DNA of 64,000 bases, from positions 1 through 64,000 of IMG/VR virus record IMGVR_UViG_3300042868_008629; one strand, 5' to 3'. The notes under the pieces were generated by a model, which saw only the letters and a program-made list of their open reading frames with translations, was not told where the DNA came from and ran no database searches. The position numbers and the translations under genes are program-made. This DNA is from a virus. Each line of letters opens with the position of its first letter. Positions within the stretch are counted from its first letter, which is position 1. Positions 43,563-52,776 of this stretch are shown one piece after another.

Positions 43563-44915
43563 ATGAAAAAAATTATTATAGCCGAAAGTCAGGCAAAAAA
43601 CCTAATTAAAATCCTTAAAGAACAAAATGAGGGTGAATATTATGAGATGACTGGTAAACAATATGAGGAACTATTGAAGTTAGCTTCATATAACTCAAAG
43701 GTTACTGGTATTAAAAAGTTTGGTGGAAAACCATTATATGTCGTTGGAGATGTTAATTTAAGTGGAACTCCAATAAAAGACTTGGGAAATGTTGCCGTTA
43801 TTACTGGAAGATTAAATATTAGTAGTACACAAATTAGTAGTTTGGGTAATACTATAGTTAAAGGATATGTAAGTGATTATAATACACCAATTGAAAAAAT
43901 GAGAATTAGAAGAGAGGAGTTGGCTAAATTGGCTGATGCTGATGAGAGGAGACAAGATGGTGAATGGGACTTGGATAATCCAAAGATTGATGATGAAGGA
44001 TTGGCGGCAAATGCTTTGTTTGATTATTTGGTTTATAAGGGTGATTTGGATGAGATGGATGAAGAAACCAAGAATGAAATAAAAACTAAGAAGGAAGAAA
44101 TTGAAAGGTTAATTGAAGAAGGTAAAGGGTTGGATATGGACTCTGAAGAAAGGGAAGAAATATATGATAGGATTACTGACTTAGAAAATGAAATTGAAGA
44201 ATTACAAGAGGGTGTTGCTGATGTATATTATCTTATACCACAATCTTATCGTTCATATGGTGACCTTAACAATTTCGAGGTTATTGGTTTGAGGGGTCAA
44301 GAATATGTTGTTGGTTATTGGGATGATGTGTATGAAGCGGCAGTTGAGAATCAAGAACAATTGATTGAGGATATTGGTATTGATGGAATTAGTAGGGGAC
44401 TAATTGAAGATAATATTGACAAAGGTCGAGTTAGAGAATATATGGAGGAGTTTTATAGAGACGACATTACTGACAACCCTGAAGTTTATTTTGATGATGA
44501 TGATTACCAATTAACTGATGAACAAGAAGAGAGAAAAGAAAGATTGGAAATTGAAATTGAAGGATTGAGAGAAAAATTAGAAAACACGGAAAATGAAGAT
44601 GAAATAGCTGATTTGGAAACAGAAATTGGGGGATTTCAAGAAGAATTAGATAGTATAGAACCAGATACAGAACCAACTGATGATATGATTGACGAAAAAG
44701 TCGATTACTATATAAGAAACACTGATGAAATAGATTGGTTGAAGGAAATGGGTTATGAATTAAATGATTGGGTTAATTTGAAAGGTGTTGCCCGAGATAT
44801 AGTTGATAGTGATGGTTTGGGTGTTATGGCTTCTTATGATGGAAATTACGATGAACGAACAGTAACAACACCTGATGGGAAGAAATATACTTTTGTCATA
44901 ATGAGAATGAACTAG
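43563..44915 (+). CDS. Predicted packaged acidic protein with leucine-rich-like segment
   Basis: 450 residues. The leader MKKIIIAESQAKNLIKILKE ends in L-K-E (18-20), so it fits the packaging leader described in findings. A short repeat of beta turns follows (DVNLSGTPIKDLGNVAVITG, RLNISSTQISSLGN), like the start of a leucine-rich or pentapeptide-type domain. Long acidic coiled coils come next (EIKTKKEEIERLIEEGKGLD, RLEIEIEGLREKLENTENED). It has a dedicated late-type motif. Probable virion protein of unknown function. Confidence 0.6.
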   Translation: MKKIIIAESQAKNLIKILKEQNEGEYYEMTGKQYEELLKLASYNSKVTGIKKFGGKPLYVVGDVNLSGTPIKDLGNVAVITGRLNISSTQISSLGNTIVKGYVSDYNTPIEKMRIRREELAKLADADERRQDGEWDLDNPKIDDEGLAANALFDYLVYKGDLDEMDEETKNEIKTKKEEIERLIEEGKGLDMDSEEREEIYDRITDLENEIEELQEGVADVYYLIPQSYRSYGDLNNFEVIGLRGQEYVVGYWDDVYEAAVENQEQLIEDIGIDGISRGLIEDNIDKGRVREYMEEFYRDDITDNPEVYFDDDDYQLTDEQEERKERLEIEIEGLREKLENTENEDEIADLETEIGGFQEELDSIEPDTEPTDDMIDEKVDYYIRNTDEIDWLKEMGYELNDWVNLKGVARDIVDSDGLGVMASYDGNYDERTVTTPDGKKYTFVIMRMN

Positions 44916-44950
44916 TTTATTTTAGATAAAACTTTAATTATATTTTGAGT

Positions 44951-45652
44951 ATGAAGAAGAATAAATTAAAGTTTGTTATGAGTACAGATTGGATATTCGA
45001 AGGTGTCATTGACGCTGAATTAAAAGAATATGTCCTCTTAGGTTATTTCCAAAAACTGAACAAACAATTGGAAGAAATGAAAGTTTATCCAATGTTCACG
45101 GAAATTACCCTCCATTTAGCAAACATTCGAAATCTATTATCAAAGAATCAAATATTATATACAGATAAGTCATTACTCAATGTTGACGATGAGATAACAC
45201 TTGCTGACCTGAAAACTAAGGACAGACCAATCTTAACCATACACGAAGAAACTGAACTTATAAAGATATTAAAATATAGTGATGCCAAACTACAAGATTA
45301 CTTTGACATCATTAAATCTGTTTGGACAATAGTTTATGATGCAATCGAAGTTGTATCTATATTAAACGAAGATAATTTAACTTCCAAGAAAGGTTATTTC
45401 TATACCAAATCTAGTAATTTAATAGACATTTGGGAGTACAATATTAGAAAACATAAGGGTGAAAATAAGACAACCTTCAAACAAATTGAAGACCCCAACT
45501 TTTATACTCACCTTATATCAACTGAAAATGAGTTACCAACATTTTATATTCATTGTGATAAAGAAGTTCCATTCGAGGAAACTTTGTTACCATTGATGAA
45601 AAGAAAGGTATTGTCGTATATTTTTCAGTCAAAAAACTTAGCAATAAGGTAA
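44951..45652 (+). CDS. Hypothetical 233-aa protein
   Basis: The ATG at 44951 is preferred over TTG at 44945. KKNKLKFVMSTDWIFEGVID is a recurring start in phages of this kind, to my recollection; no function known. Mostly helical with no cysteine cluster. Between a predicted packaged protein and the host-like lipoprotein. Confidence 0.6.
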   Translation: MKKNKLKFVMSTDWIFEGVIDAELKEYVLLGYFQKLNKQLEEMKVYPMFTEITLHLANIRNLLSKNQILYTDKSLLNVDDEITLADLKTKDRPILTIHEETELIKILKYSDAKLQDYFDIIKSVWTIVYDAIEVVSILNEDNLTSKKGYFYTKSSNLIDIWEYNIRKHKGENKTTFKQIEDPNFYTHLISTENELPTFYIHCDKEVPFEETLLPLMKRKVLSYIFQSKNLAIR

Positions 45653-45722
45653 TATTGGAAATTGGATTATTTGGTTGTGTTAAATTAATTATTAAAAGTT
45701 AATAAACCAATAAAACAATTTT

Positions 45723-46985
45723 ATGAAAAAACTTTTTATTTTATTTTTCGTTGTATTAGCAAGTTTACAATCTTGTAAACAAAAAGATTCTTGTGCTGAT
45801 ACAGTATGTCCAAATGGTCAAGTTTGTGTTGATGGAACTTGTCAAGGAGCAACAACTAATGTTGTAATATCATCAAACATTAGTTCTAACACAACTTGGA
45901 CTGCGGACAATGTTTATGAGTTGGGAGGAAGAATCACGGTATTGGATGGTGTTACACTAACAATAGAACCAGGTACAGTTATCAAAGGTCAAGCAGGTAC
46001 AGGAGCAAACGCAACAGCTTTATTAGTTGCAAGAGGTGGTAAAATCAATGCTGTTGGTACACCAACTAAACCTATTATCTTCACATCTGTTGCAGATGAA
46101 ATTACACCTGAACAAGTAGGTGCTGGACTTTTCATTAGTCCAAACCTTGACCCCGCAACACAGGGATTATGGGGTGGTGTTATTATATTAGGAAAAGCAC
46201 CAATCTCAGCTTCAGCCAATGAAATCCAAATCGAAGGCATTCCAACTACTGACCCTAATGGTTTATATGGTGGAAACGATGTTAGTGATAACTCTGGTGT
46301 TATGAAATATGTTTCAATTCGTCACGGAGGTGCTAACATTGGAAATGGTAATGAAATTAATGGTTTAACTTTGGGTGGTGTTGGTAATGGAACAACAATT
46401 GAGAATATTGAAATCGTTGGTAATCAAGATGATGGTATTGAGTTCTTTGGTGGAACTGTAAATGTATCTAATCTTCTTGTATGGTTTTCAGGTGATGATG
46501 CTATTGATACAGACCAAGCTTGGGCTGGAACATTAAATAACTTTATTGTAATCTGTGGTAGTGCAACTGACCATGCTTTAGAAATTGATGGACCTGAAGG
46601 TACTTTAATGGCTTCACACACATTAAGAAATGGTTCAATCAAAGGAAGTCCTGAAGCGGAATTGGGTGACTTCAGAGCTTGTCCAAGAGGAACATTCGAA
46701 AACATTTTCTTCTTTGATTTTGTTGACCCAGCAACTGCGGGTAGAGGTGACTTATCAATATCTAATCCAACAAATTCTACTTGTTCAACAGATAATTTAA
46801 CTAATGGAGTTTTGACTTTCTCAAACTTACAAGTTATACTTCCTACAAATGTAACATTGAGTAGTGTTTTCAAAAATGGTACTAGTACCTTTGCTACTTC
46901 TGTTACAACTAGAACAATTGGTGCTAACAAAACTGCACTCAATTGGACTTGGGCAGAACAAGCAAATGTATTATTGGGATTCTAA
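45723..46985 (+). CDS. Bacteroidetes-like surface lipoprotein with beta-helix
   Basis: 420 residues. Signal peptide and lipobox (LFILFFVVLASLQSC, Cys ~18), then an EGF-like Cys cluster (CADTVCPNGQVCVDGTC). A parallel beta-helix domain follows, with TTWTADNVYELGGRITVLDG and LTIEPGTVIKGQAG, a pattern typical of Bacteroidetes outer-membrane lipoproteins. Calcium-like turns and Gly/Asn-rich rungs continue to the C-terminus. It is probably exported to the host cell surface, perhaps to block adsorption of other phages (inference). Likely acquired from a host. Base composition is not obviously different. Confidence 0.72.
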   Translation: MKKLFILFFVVLASLQSCKQKDSCADTVCPNGQVCVDGTCQGATTNVVISSNISSNTTWTADNVYELGGRITVLDGVTLTIEPGTVIKGQAGTGANATALLVARGGKINAVGTPTKPIIFTSVADEITPEQVGAGLFISPNLDPATQGLWGGVIILGKAPISASANEIQIEGIPTTDPNGLYGGNDVSDNSGVMKYVSIRHGGANIGNGNEINGLTLGGVGNGTTIENIEIVGNQDDGIEFFGGTVNVSNLLVWFSGDDAIDTDQAWAGTLNNFIVICGSATDHALEIDGPEGTLMASHTLRNGSIKGSPEAELGDFRACPRGTFENIFFFDFVDPATAGRGDLSISNPTNSTCSTDNLTNGVLTFSNLQVILPTNVTLSSVFKNGTSTFATSVTTRTIGANKTALNWTWAEQANVLLGF

Positions 46986-47005
46986 GAAATTAAAATCTAA
47001 ATGAG

Positions 47006-47038
47006 AAAGGTTCTGACCAAAAGTTAGAACCTTTTTTT
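47006..47038 (+). terminator. Terminator after the lipoprotein gene
   Basis: 9-bp stem AAAGGTTCT / AGAACCTTT with an 11-nt loop and T-tract. Confidence 0.88.
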
Positions 47039-47061
47039 ATTGTCAAAATCAAAATACTAAT

Positions 47062-47268
47062 ATGGAATCACTAAAACTAAGAGTAACTCTAACCAACACA
47101 AAGGGGTGGAAAGAAACGAAAGATGTCCACCTATCACATTACCTATCTCAAAAAGAAGAAGGAAACGATGTTTTAGATAAAATCGTTGAACAACTTATTC
47201 AGGATTATGAAAGGATGGGAAAAAATATGAATGAAAATAAAATAGAAAATCAAAAATGGAGACCGTAA
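47062..47268 (+). CDS. Hypothetical 68-aa protein
   Basis: 68 residues: an N-terminal beta hairpin (SLKLRVTLTNTKGWKETKDV) and a helix (DVLDKIVEQLIQDYERMGKN). Overlaps the DUF3310 gene by 13 nt. Unrecognised. Confidence 0.55.
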   Translation: MESLKLRVTLTNTKGWKETKDVHLSHYLSQKEEGNDVLDKIVEQLIQDYERMGKNMNENKIENQKWRP

Positions 47269-47501
47269 TCAAAACTTGGGAAAAGAAAGAAAGTGTTAAT
47301 CACCCTTCTCATTATGGAGGCGCTGATAATGTTTATGAAGCGATAAAGGTGATAGATGCCTGGTCATTAGGATTTGCCTTGGGTAATACTGTAAAGTATA
47401 TCAGTAGGGCGGGTAAGAAAGACCAATCAAAAGAATTAGAAGACCTAAAGAAAGCTTTATGGTATCTTCAACACCACATCAATCAATTAGAGAATAAATG
47501 A
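47256..47501 (+). CDS. DUF3310 small protein
   Basis: 81 residues. VNHPSHYGGADNVYEAIKVI, then LGFALGNTVKYISRAGKKDQ, then ELEDLKKALWYLQHHINQLE is the full DUF3310 signature of many phage small proteins, sometimes annotated as nucleotide-kinase-like. Function not established. Overlaps the Dam gene by 4 nt. Confidence 0.82.
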   Translation: METVIKTWEKKESVNHPSHYGGADNVYEAIKVIDAWSLGFALGNTVKYISRAGKKDQSKELEDLKKALWYLQHHINQLENK

Positions 47502-48295
47502 ATACACCAATAAAATATTTCGGGGGAAAAGGAACAATGTTTAACAATATTATAGAACACTTCCCCAACCAAAATGACTTTAACATTTATTTAGAACCAT
47601 TCGGTGGTTCCTTCTCAATAGGATTGAAAAAACCTGAAACTGAAATTGAGATTTACAATGATATAGAACAAAATGTTTATTCCCTTTATAAAGTTTTGTC
47701 GGATAAAGATTTATTCGATGAGTTCAAGTTCAAATGTGATTTAACTCATTTCTCCGAAGATTTAAGGAAGGAATTCAAAGATAAGTTGAAAGGTGACTTA
47801 ACCACTTTGGATAGAGCATTTTACTTTTTTTATGTAAACAGAACATCACATAATGGTGTGGGTGGAATTACAATCAGCAACATAGTAAGAAGGAAGATGA
47901 GTAAATCAACTTCAGATTTTTTGTCTGCAATTGATAGATTACCTGAATTACACGATAGATTGTCAAAAGTAATTATGTTAAACACTAATGGAATAAAGTT
48001 GATTGAAAAATATAAGGAATATCCAAATTGTTTCATTTATGCTGACCCCCCTTATGAACAATCAACCAGAACAAATGCGAGATATAAGGAAGATATGGAT
48101 AGAGATGGACATATTAAGTTTCTCGATTCTGTTATTGATTCCAAAGCTAAGATATTGATTAGTGGATATGATTGTGAATTATATGATAGATTGACTGATA
48201 ATGGATTTATTAAAGTTCATTTTGATGTAAAAACTGTTGATGGTAACCATAAACCTAAAACCAAAACTGAAACTCTTTGGAAGAACTATGAATAA
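47498..48295 (+). CDS. D12-class N6-adenine DNA methyltransferase (Dam-type)
   Basis: 265 residues. IKYFGGKGTMF (AdoMet motif I), YLEPFGGSFSIGL, FYFFYVNRTSHNGVGG, and YADPPYEQ (motif IV DPPY) follow the D12/Dam order. It should transfer a methyl group to adenine in a short site, often GATC; specificity cannot be read here. Probable protection of phage DNA from host restriction. No nuclease partner adjacent. Confidence 0.88.
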   Translation: MNTPIKYFGGKGTMFNNIIEHFPNQNDFNIYLEPFGGSFSIGLKKPETEIEIYNDIEQNVYSLYKVLSDKDLFDEFKFKCDLTHFSEDLRKEFKDKLKGDLTTLDRAFYFFYVNRTSHNGVGGITISNIVRRKMSKSTSDFLSAIDRLPELHDRLSKVIMLNTNGIKLIEKYKEYPNCFIYADPPYEQSTRTNARYKEDMDRDGHIKFLDSVIDSKAKILISGYDCELYDRLTDNGFIKVHFDVKTVDGNHKPKTKTETLWKNYE

Positions 48296-48332
48296 AGTTT
48301 ATTAAAAAAAGAATAAAAATTTTTAGAAATGT

Positions 48333-48363
48333 TTTGGTTGTAAAAATATTTTTCATACATTTG
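48333..48363 (+). promoter_or_regulatory. Strong Bacteroidetes-type promoter (TTTG / TACATTTG)
   Basis: TTTG at 48333-48336 and TACATTTG at 48356-48363, separated by 19 nt. It precedes the ParB-like gene at 48425 by 62 nt. Confidence 0.7.
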
Positions 48364-48424
48364 TAATTAATCCACTTGTGAAACTATTTAAAATCATTTT
48401 ATATTACAATTTAAACTCCAAACT

Positions 48425-49447
48425 ATGAATCACGATTTAACTGCAACGGCAGAATTAGAACTTTCTGAGAATCAAATTATGTCCATTCTCAACAATTTAA
48501 CAAATGATAATTTTTTGATATTGTTTAATGAACAACAAATACAAAGAAATTTATCAATTACAGGTGAGGAACTTTTACATACAATTGACCATAGAGGAAA
48601 ATCTAAGGTTTACGATGAAGGGGTTCTTAATTATACAACAGATTTAGATACATTTTCATTTGGAAAGTCGAATCGTAAGATTATTCAAAAAAAAGTAGAT
48701 GGGATATGTAAAACAATTGAAGAATATGGTATAATTGTTCCAATTATTGTGGATAAAAAATTAGAAATTGGTGAAGGACAACATCGTGTAAAGGCACTAA
48801 TGAAGTATAATGAAAATAACCCCAATAATAAAAAAGGGATTCATTTTATAGTTCGTAAAGAAATTCCGGCTAAGACAGTTAAAGTTATGAATAGAACTTT
48901 TACTAATTGGAAACCAAATGATTATTTACACTCTTATGCTGAAGATGGATTTGTTGAATATATCAAATTGAAAAATTTTGTTGAAAAAAATAAAGACTTC
49001 AGTATATACTTACTTTCAGCTATGTGTCAGAATGATTTGTCTGGTATCGATAGACATGGTGGGAAATCAAATATAAATCATAACACTGGTGAATCTAGTA
49101 TGGATAAATTTGAACAAGGTCGATGGACAGTTGTTTATGACGACCCAAATTTGGAAAGAGCTCAACGATATGCAGATGATATTAGAAAGGTGACTAAAGT
49201 TTGTAATGTTAAATCTAAACATCTTTATTTTGCATTGTTGAACTTATTAATGAATGTCCCCAAATTTGATTTGAATAGATTCATAGATAAATTACAAGAA
49301 AACTATTTGTTTTATAACAAAGTTAAAATTCATAATAGAGAACAAGCATATGATTTTATCGGTGAAGTTTACAATAAAAAATTGAAAAAGTCTGAAGAGT
49401 TTTTAGTAATATTAGAATACTACAACAATAAAAGAAAAAAACCATAA
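48425..49447 (+). CDS. ParB/Srx-fold domain protein
   Basis: 340 residues. GICKTIEEYGIIVPIIVDKK followed by LEIGEGQHRVKALMKY is the ParB N-terminal domain (G-x-H-R box). The remaining ~220 residues are helical with AQRYADDIRKVTKVC-like segments. ParB-like phage proteins can bind DNA or act as nucleases or CTPases; this one lacks a clear downstream HTH. It has a good host-type promoter, so it is likely an early gene. Downstream gene starts immediately. Confidence 0.75.
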   Translation: MNHDLTATAELELSENQIMSILNNLTNDNFLILFNEQQIQRNLSITGEELLHTIDHRGKSKVYDEGVLNYTTDLDTFSFGKSNRKIIQKKVDGICKTIEEYGIIVPIIVDKKLEIGEGQHRVKALMKYNENNPNNKKGIHFIVRKEIPAKTVKVMNRTFTNWKPNDYLHSYAEDGFVEYIKLKNFVEKNKDFSIYLLSAMCQNDLSGIDRHGGKSNINHNTGESSMDKFEQGRWTVVYDDPNLERAQRYADDIRKVTKVCNVKSKHLYFALLNLLMNVPKFDLNRFIDKLQENYLFYNKVKIHNREQAYDFIGEVYNKKLKKSEEFLVILEYYNNKRKKP

Positions 49448-49810
49448 ATGAACAAAGTTTATTTGATTGACATTGATGGGACAATATGTGAGGATATAAG
49501 AAATGAAGAATGGTATTTATACCCATTTGCACAACACTATGAAGAAAGTAGATTAATTCTAAATAAGTGGTATGATGAGGGAAATATTATAACATTCTTT
49601 ACCGCCAGAGAGAGTAAAGATAGACATATTACGGAAGATTGGTTAAGATTGAAAGGATTCAAGTTCCACGGATTGATTATGGATAAACCAAGATGTAAAG
49701 ATGGTCAGGTTTATCATTGGATTGATAATAGACCTGTAAGAGCAACAACTTATAAAGGTAACTGGACTGAACTTAAACAGATTTACGCTAAAATAGAAAC
49801 ATTTGAATAA
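49448..49810 (+). CDS. HAD-family phosphatase
   Basis: 120 residues. VYLIDIDGTICEDI (motif I DxDGT), ITFFTARESKD (motif II Thr), and WIDNRPV with a lysine (motif III/IV) give the HAD core without a cap. Probably a nucleotidase or polynucleotide-type phosphatase; substrate cannot be read. Start immediately after the previous stop. Confidence 0.78.
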   Translation: MNKVYLIDIDGTICEDIRNEEWYLYPFAQHYEESRLILNKWYDEGNIITFFTARESKDRHITEDWLRLKGFKFHGLIMDKPRCKDGQVYHWIDNRPVRATTYKGNWTELKQIYAKIETFE

Positions 49811-49953
49811 TGGTAAAAAGATTTGTTAGATTTCCAAATGAAATGGATTTCGTTGAAATGGAAATCAATATGGATGATTTTAATATGGTTACAGAGTTTA
49901 GTGACCAAATGTTTGGATGGTATAAAGGAACTTATATTTCAATAAAGTTATAA
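49810..49953 (+). CDS. Small hypothetical protein (47 aa)
   Basis: 47 residues read between the HAD and methylase genes: MVKRFVRFPNEMDFVEMEIN and a Phe/Met-rich C-terminus (FGWYKGTYISIKL). Its ATG overlaps the HAD stop by one base (TAATG). Not a shadow of any larger gene. Unrecognised. Confidence 0.55.
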   Translation: MVKRFVRFPNEMDFVEMEINMDDFNMVTEFSDQMFGWYKGTYISIKL

Positions 49954-49958
49954 AATTA

Positions 49959-50570
49959 GTGAGAGTATTAAATCTATATGCTGGTATAGGTGGAAATAGG
50001 AAATATTGGGAAAATGTTGATGTGACAGCGGTGGAATACAATGAAGAAATCGCAAATGTGTATCAACATTTTTTTCCTAATGACACAATTGTGGTTGGTG
50101 ATGCCCACGAATACCTTGCCAAGAACTGGAGAAACTTTGATTTTATTTGGTCAAGTCCCCCCTGTCAAAGTCATAGTAAAGTTAGAATGATGGCAAGCAA
50201 AGGAGGAAGTTATGACTCCGTAATGCCTGATATGAAGTTATGGGCAGAAATCATTTTCTTACAAAACTTTACCAAGAACACAAACATCAAGTTTGTTGTT
50301 GAAAATGTTAAACCATATTATGAACCATTTGTCAAACCAACAATAAAGTTGGGGAGACATTTGTTTTGGACAAACATTGATATCCCCGAAATTGAAATTA
50401 AAGATGGATTGACCCATAATGAGAGGGGAAGTTCCGAGAAAGGTTATTTTGATTTGAGGGAGTTTAAGTTATCCCACAGAAAAGACCAGATAATTAGAAA
50501 TTGTGTTGACCCTGATGTTGGAAAATATATTTTGGATTGTGTGGTAAAACAAATTGATATATTAACATAA
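49959..50570 (+). CDS. Minimal C5-cytosine DNA methyltransferase
   Basis: GTG start at 49959; 203 residues. Motif I VLNLYAGIGGNRKYW, motif IV SSPPCQSHSK (catalytic Cys), motif VI FVVENVKPYY, motif VIII-like LGRHLFWTN, and a C-terminal GKYILDCV that may be motif X. It is far shorter than typical Dcm (300+), with no room for a standard target recognition domain. Either specificity is carried in the C-terminus or another subunit, or it is degenerate. A second, full-length C5 enzyme is at 59776. Confidence 0.8.
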   Translation: MRVLNLYAGIGGNRKYWENVDVTAVEYNEEIANVYQHFFPNDTIVVGDAHEYLAKNWRNFDFIWSSPPCQSHSKVRMMASKGGSYDSVMPDMKLWAEIIFLQNFTKNTNIKFVVENVKPYYEPFVKPTIKLGRHLFWTNIDIPEIEIKDGLTHNERGSSEKGYFDLREFKLSHRKDQIIRNCVDPDVGKYILDCVVKQIDILT

Positions 50571-50588
50571 ATTAGTTAGATTGATAAA

Positions 50589-51020
50589 ATGGAATTAGTA
50601 ACGACTTATATTTGTAAGACCTCAGATAATGGTGTTCACGATAATATATTCGGTGGAACAATATTGGGGTTAATCGACCAAAGTGCTGGTGCTTATGCTG
50701 CACAGATATGTGATACACCAAGAATGGTGACAATCAAAATTGATGAATTGATTTTCAAGAACTCCGTTAAGGTTGGTAATATTATTAAGTTCTATGCCAC
50801 AGTTAAAGAGTTTGGTACAAGTTCCGTAACTTTATATATGGAAGTTAGAAAACATAATGTTTATACTGGTCATCAAGATGTGGTGGTATCAACCAATATC
50901 AAATTTGTAAGAATTGATGAAGAAGGTAGAGCCATCCCAATCTCTGAACGAGTTAAAACAAGATACTACAACAGAATGGAACAATATGGTAAAGGACTAT
51001 TAAACCCTGAAGAAAAATAA
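50589..51020 (+). CDS. Hotdog-fold acyl-CoA thioesterase (YciA-like)
   Basis: 143 residues. HDNIFGGTILGLIDQSAGAY is the core helix of YciA-type thioesterases (N-x-x-F-G-G-x-x-L...D). The strands MVTIKIDELIFKNSVKVGNI and SVTLYMEVRKHNVYTGHQDV fit the hotdog fold. Usually hydrolyses acyl-CoA. Its place between a methylase and thyA is unexpected; it may alter lipid or CoA pools during infection, but no direct evidence. Confidence 0.78.
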   Translation: MELVTTYICKTSDNGVHDNIFGGTILGLIDQSAGAYAAQICDTPRMVTIKIDELIFKNSVKVGNIIKFYATVKEFGTSSVTLYMEVRKHNVYTGHQDVVVSTNIKFVRIDEEGRAIPISERVKTRYYNRMEQYGKGLLNPEEK

Positions 51021-51025
51021 TATAT

Positions 51026-52150
51026 ATGAATAAATTAGATAAAGATTATCAAGAACTCCTATTGGATATAATGACAAATGGGGTAACAAAAAATGATAGA
51101 ACTGGTACAGGAACAATATCAGTATTCGGTCGCCAGATAAGACATAAAATGTCAGATGGATTTCCAGTACTAACAACCAAGAAAATGTATTTCAAGGGAA
51201 TTGTGACTGAATTGATTTGGTTTTTAAGGGGTGATACAAACATCAAATACCTTGTTGATAATGATTGTCATATTTGGGATGGTGATGCTTATAAGCGGTA
51301 TATTATGTTACCAAAAAAATTATCTGAAGTTGTTTCTGATGGTGAAAAATTTAATGGTAGAAATTTAACAAAAGAAGAATTCATTAACAAAATCAAAACA
51401 GATAATGAGTTTGCTAAGAAGTGGGGTGAATTGGGAAAAATATATGGAAGACAATGGCGAAGATGGACTAAAAAGAAAATGTATCTATCAACTGATGGTT
51501 CATACGAAAACATTTATGATGAGGCAGACCAAACAGTTATTGACCAAATAGTAATCCTCATTAACGAACTCAAAACAAATCCAGACTCAAGACGACTAAT
51601 GGTTTCAGCTTGGAATGTGGGTGAATTAGACCAAATGGTACTTCCACCTTGTCATTATGGATTTCAAGTTTATACAAGAGAATTGAGTGAAGATGAAAGA
51701 AATGAAATTAGAGATATGCAATACTTGAAGAATAACTTACATCAAGCACTAAAAGGAAGTGATACTAAAATTGATTGGGAAAATATCCCAACCAGAGCAA
51801 TCTCTTTAATGTATAATGCCAGAAGCCAAGATGTACCACTCGGAACTCCATTCAATATATCTTCATACGCATTGTTGTTGGTGATATTGGGTAAAATGGT
51901 TAATATGATTCCTGATGAGTTAATTGCTAATATGGGAGATTGTCATATTTATTCAAATCAAATTGATGGAGTTAAGGAACAACTAACAAGAGAACCATAT
52001 CAATTACCAACATTGAAGATTAATTCAGGTAATGAAAATTGGCATCTATTGGAATTGGATGAAGTATTGAATACATTAGACCCAAGTATAACATTCAAGT
52101 TAGAAAATTACCAATCACACCCAATCATAAAATTACCATTATCTAATTAA
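51026..52150 (+). CDS. thyA: Thymidylate synthase
   Basis: 374 residues, versus ~264 for bacterial ThyA. RTGTGTISVFGRQIRHKM, then TELIWFLRGDTNIKYL, YGRQWRRW, LPPCHYGFQVY (catalytic Cys), and GTPFNISSYALLLVILGKMV are all present. Two insertions explain the extra length: one before YGRQWRRW (around AYKRYIMLPKKLSEVVSDGE) and one after the catalytic Cys block (ELSEDERNEIRDMQYLKNNL). Converts dUMP to dTMP for phage DNA synthesis. 2-6 nt from its neighbours. Confidence 0.93.
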   Translation: MNKLDKDYQELLLDIMTNGVTKNDRTGTGTISVFGRQIRHKMSDGFPVLTTKKMYFKGIVTELIWFLRGDTNIKYLVDNDCHIWDGDAYKRYIMLPKKLSEVVSDGEKFNGRNLTKEEFINKIKTDNEFAKKWGELGKIYGRQWRRWTKKKMYLSTDGSYENIYDEADQTVIDQIVILINELKTNPDSRRLMVSAWNVGELDQMVLPPCHYGFQVYTRELSEDERNEIRDMQYLKNNLHQALKGSDTKIDWENIPTRAISLMYNARSQDVPLGTPFNISSYALLLVILGKMVNMIPDELIANMGDCHIYSNQIDGVKEQLTREPYQLPTLKINSGNENWHLLELDEVLNTLDPSITFKLENYQSHPIIKLPLSN

Positions 52151-52151
52151 T

Positions 52152-52547
52152 ATGACACTAGACAATTTAAGATTGTTAATTAAAGATGTTTTTGATAATT
52201 CAACAGACATCAAAGAAATTGAAAGTTCCATATTTTCGTTAATACGATTATACGAGATGACCGATAAAACTGAATCAACTTTCATCAAAGACAGATACGA
52301 CCACAAGATACCTGAAAAAGTTCCATATCATACAATATGTGGATGTAATCCAGAAAATGGTGGTAATGGTATTTGTGGTTGTACGATTGGGAGTGTTATG
52401 GAACTAATGCAAAAAAAATATGAAGGGACAATTAAATCAAATACAACAACATATTCTGATGCTTTAAGTTGCGGTTTTGGTATCTGTAATTGTACATCAG
52501 AAGACAACTATACCTATTGTTTAACTTCAACTAAAACAACAATATAA
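52152..52547 (+). CDS. Cys-rich hypothetical 131-aa protein
   Basis: 131 residues. A helical N-terminus (TLDNLRLLIKDVFDNSTDIK) and a Cys-rich C-terminal half (CGCNPENGGNGICGCT, CGFGICNCTSEDNYTYC). Possibly zinc-binding, or a metal-cluster protein. Unrecognised. Confidence 0.55.
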   Translation: MTLDNLRLLIKDVFDNSTDIKEIESSIFSLIRLYEMTDKTESTFIKDRYDHKIPEKVPYHTICGCNPENGGNGICGCTIGSVMELMQKKYEGTIKSNTTTYSDALSCGFGICNCTSEDNYTYCLTSTKTTI

Positions 52548-52548
52548 T

Positions 52549-52776
52549 ATGGAATACAGAATTGTAAAAGTTGAAACACCTCAAATAACGAAGAATTATG
52601 AGGCTAAAATAGATTTTATACCTGAAGTATACTTTGTAACAAGATATGAAATAGAAAAGAAAATATTTTTCTTTATGCCGTGGATAAACACTAATTATCA
52701 ATTTATAACTCTTGAAGAGGCTACATCATATGTTGATTGGTTCAAAAGAAAAAAAATTAGAACAATTATCAAATAA
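52549..52776 (+). CDS. Hypothetical 75-aa protein
   Basis: 75 residues, aromatic (KKIFFFMPWINTNYQFITLE). The C-terminus KRKKIRTIIK is followed by a 30-nt sequence (52749-52778) that recurs exactly at 53422-53451. Unrecognised. Confidence 0.5.
   Translation: MEYRIVKVETPQITKNYEAKIDFIPEVYFVTRYEIEKKIFFFMPWINTNYQFITLEEATSYVDWFKRKKIRTIIK

Noticed and set aside
46424-46942. 172-residue open frame on the - strand inside the lipoprotein gene
   Set aside because: It is antisense to a clear lipoprotein, has a low-complexity Val/Pro/Leu composition and no start context; a shadow frame.
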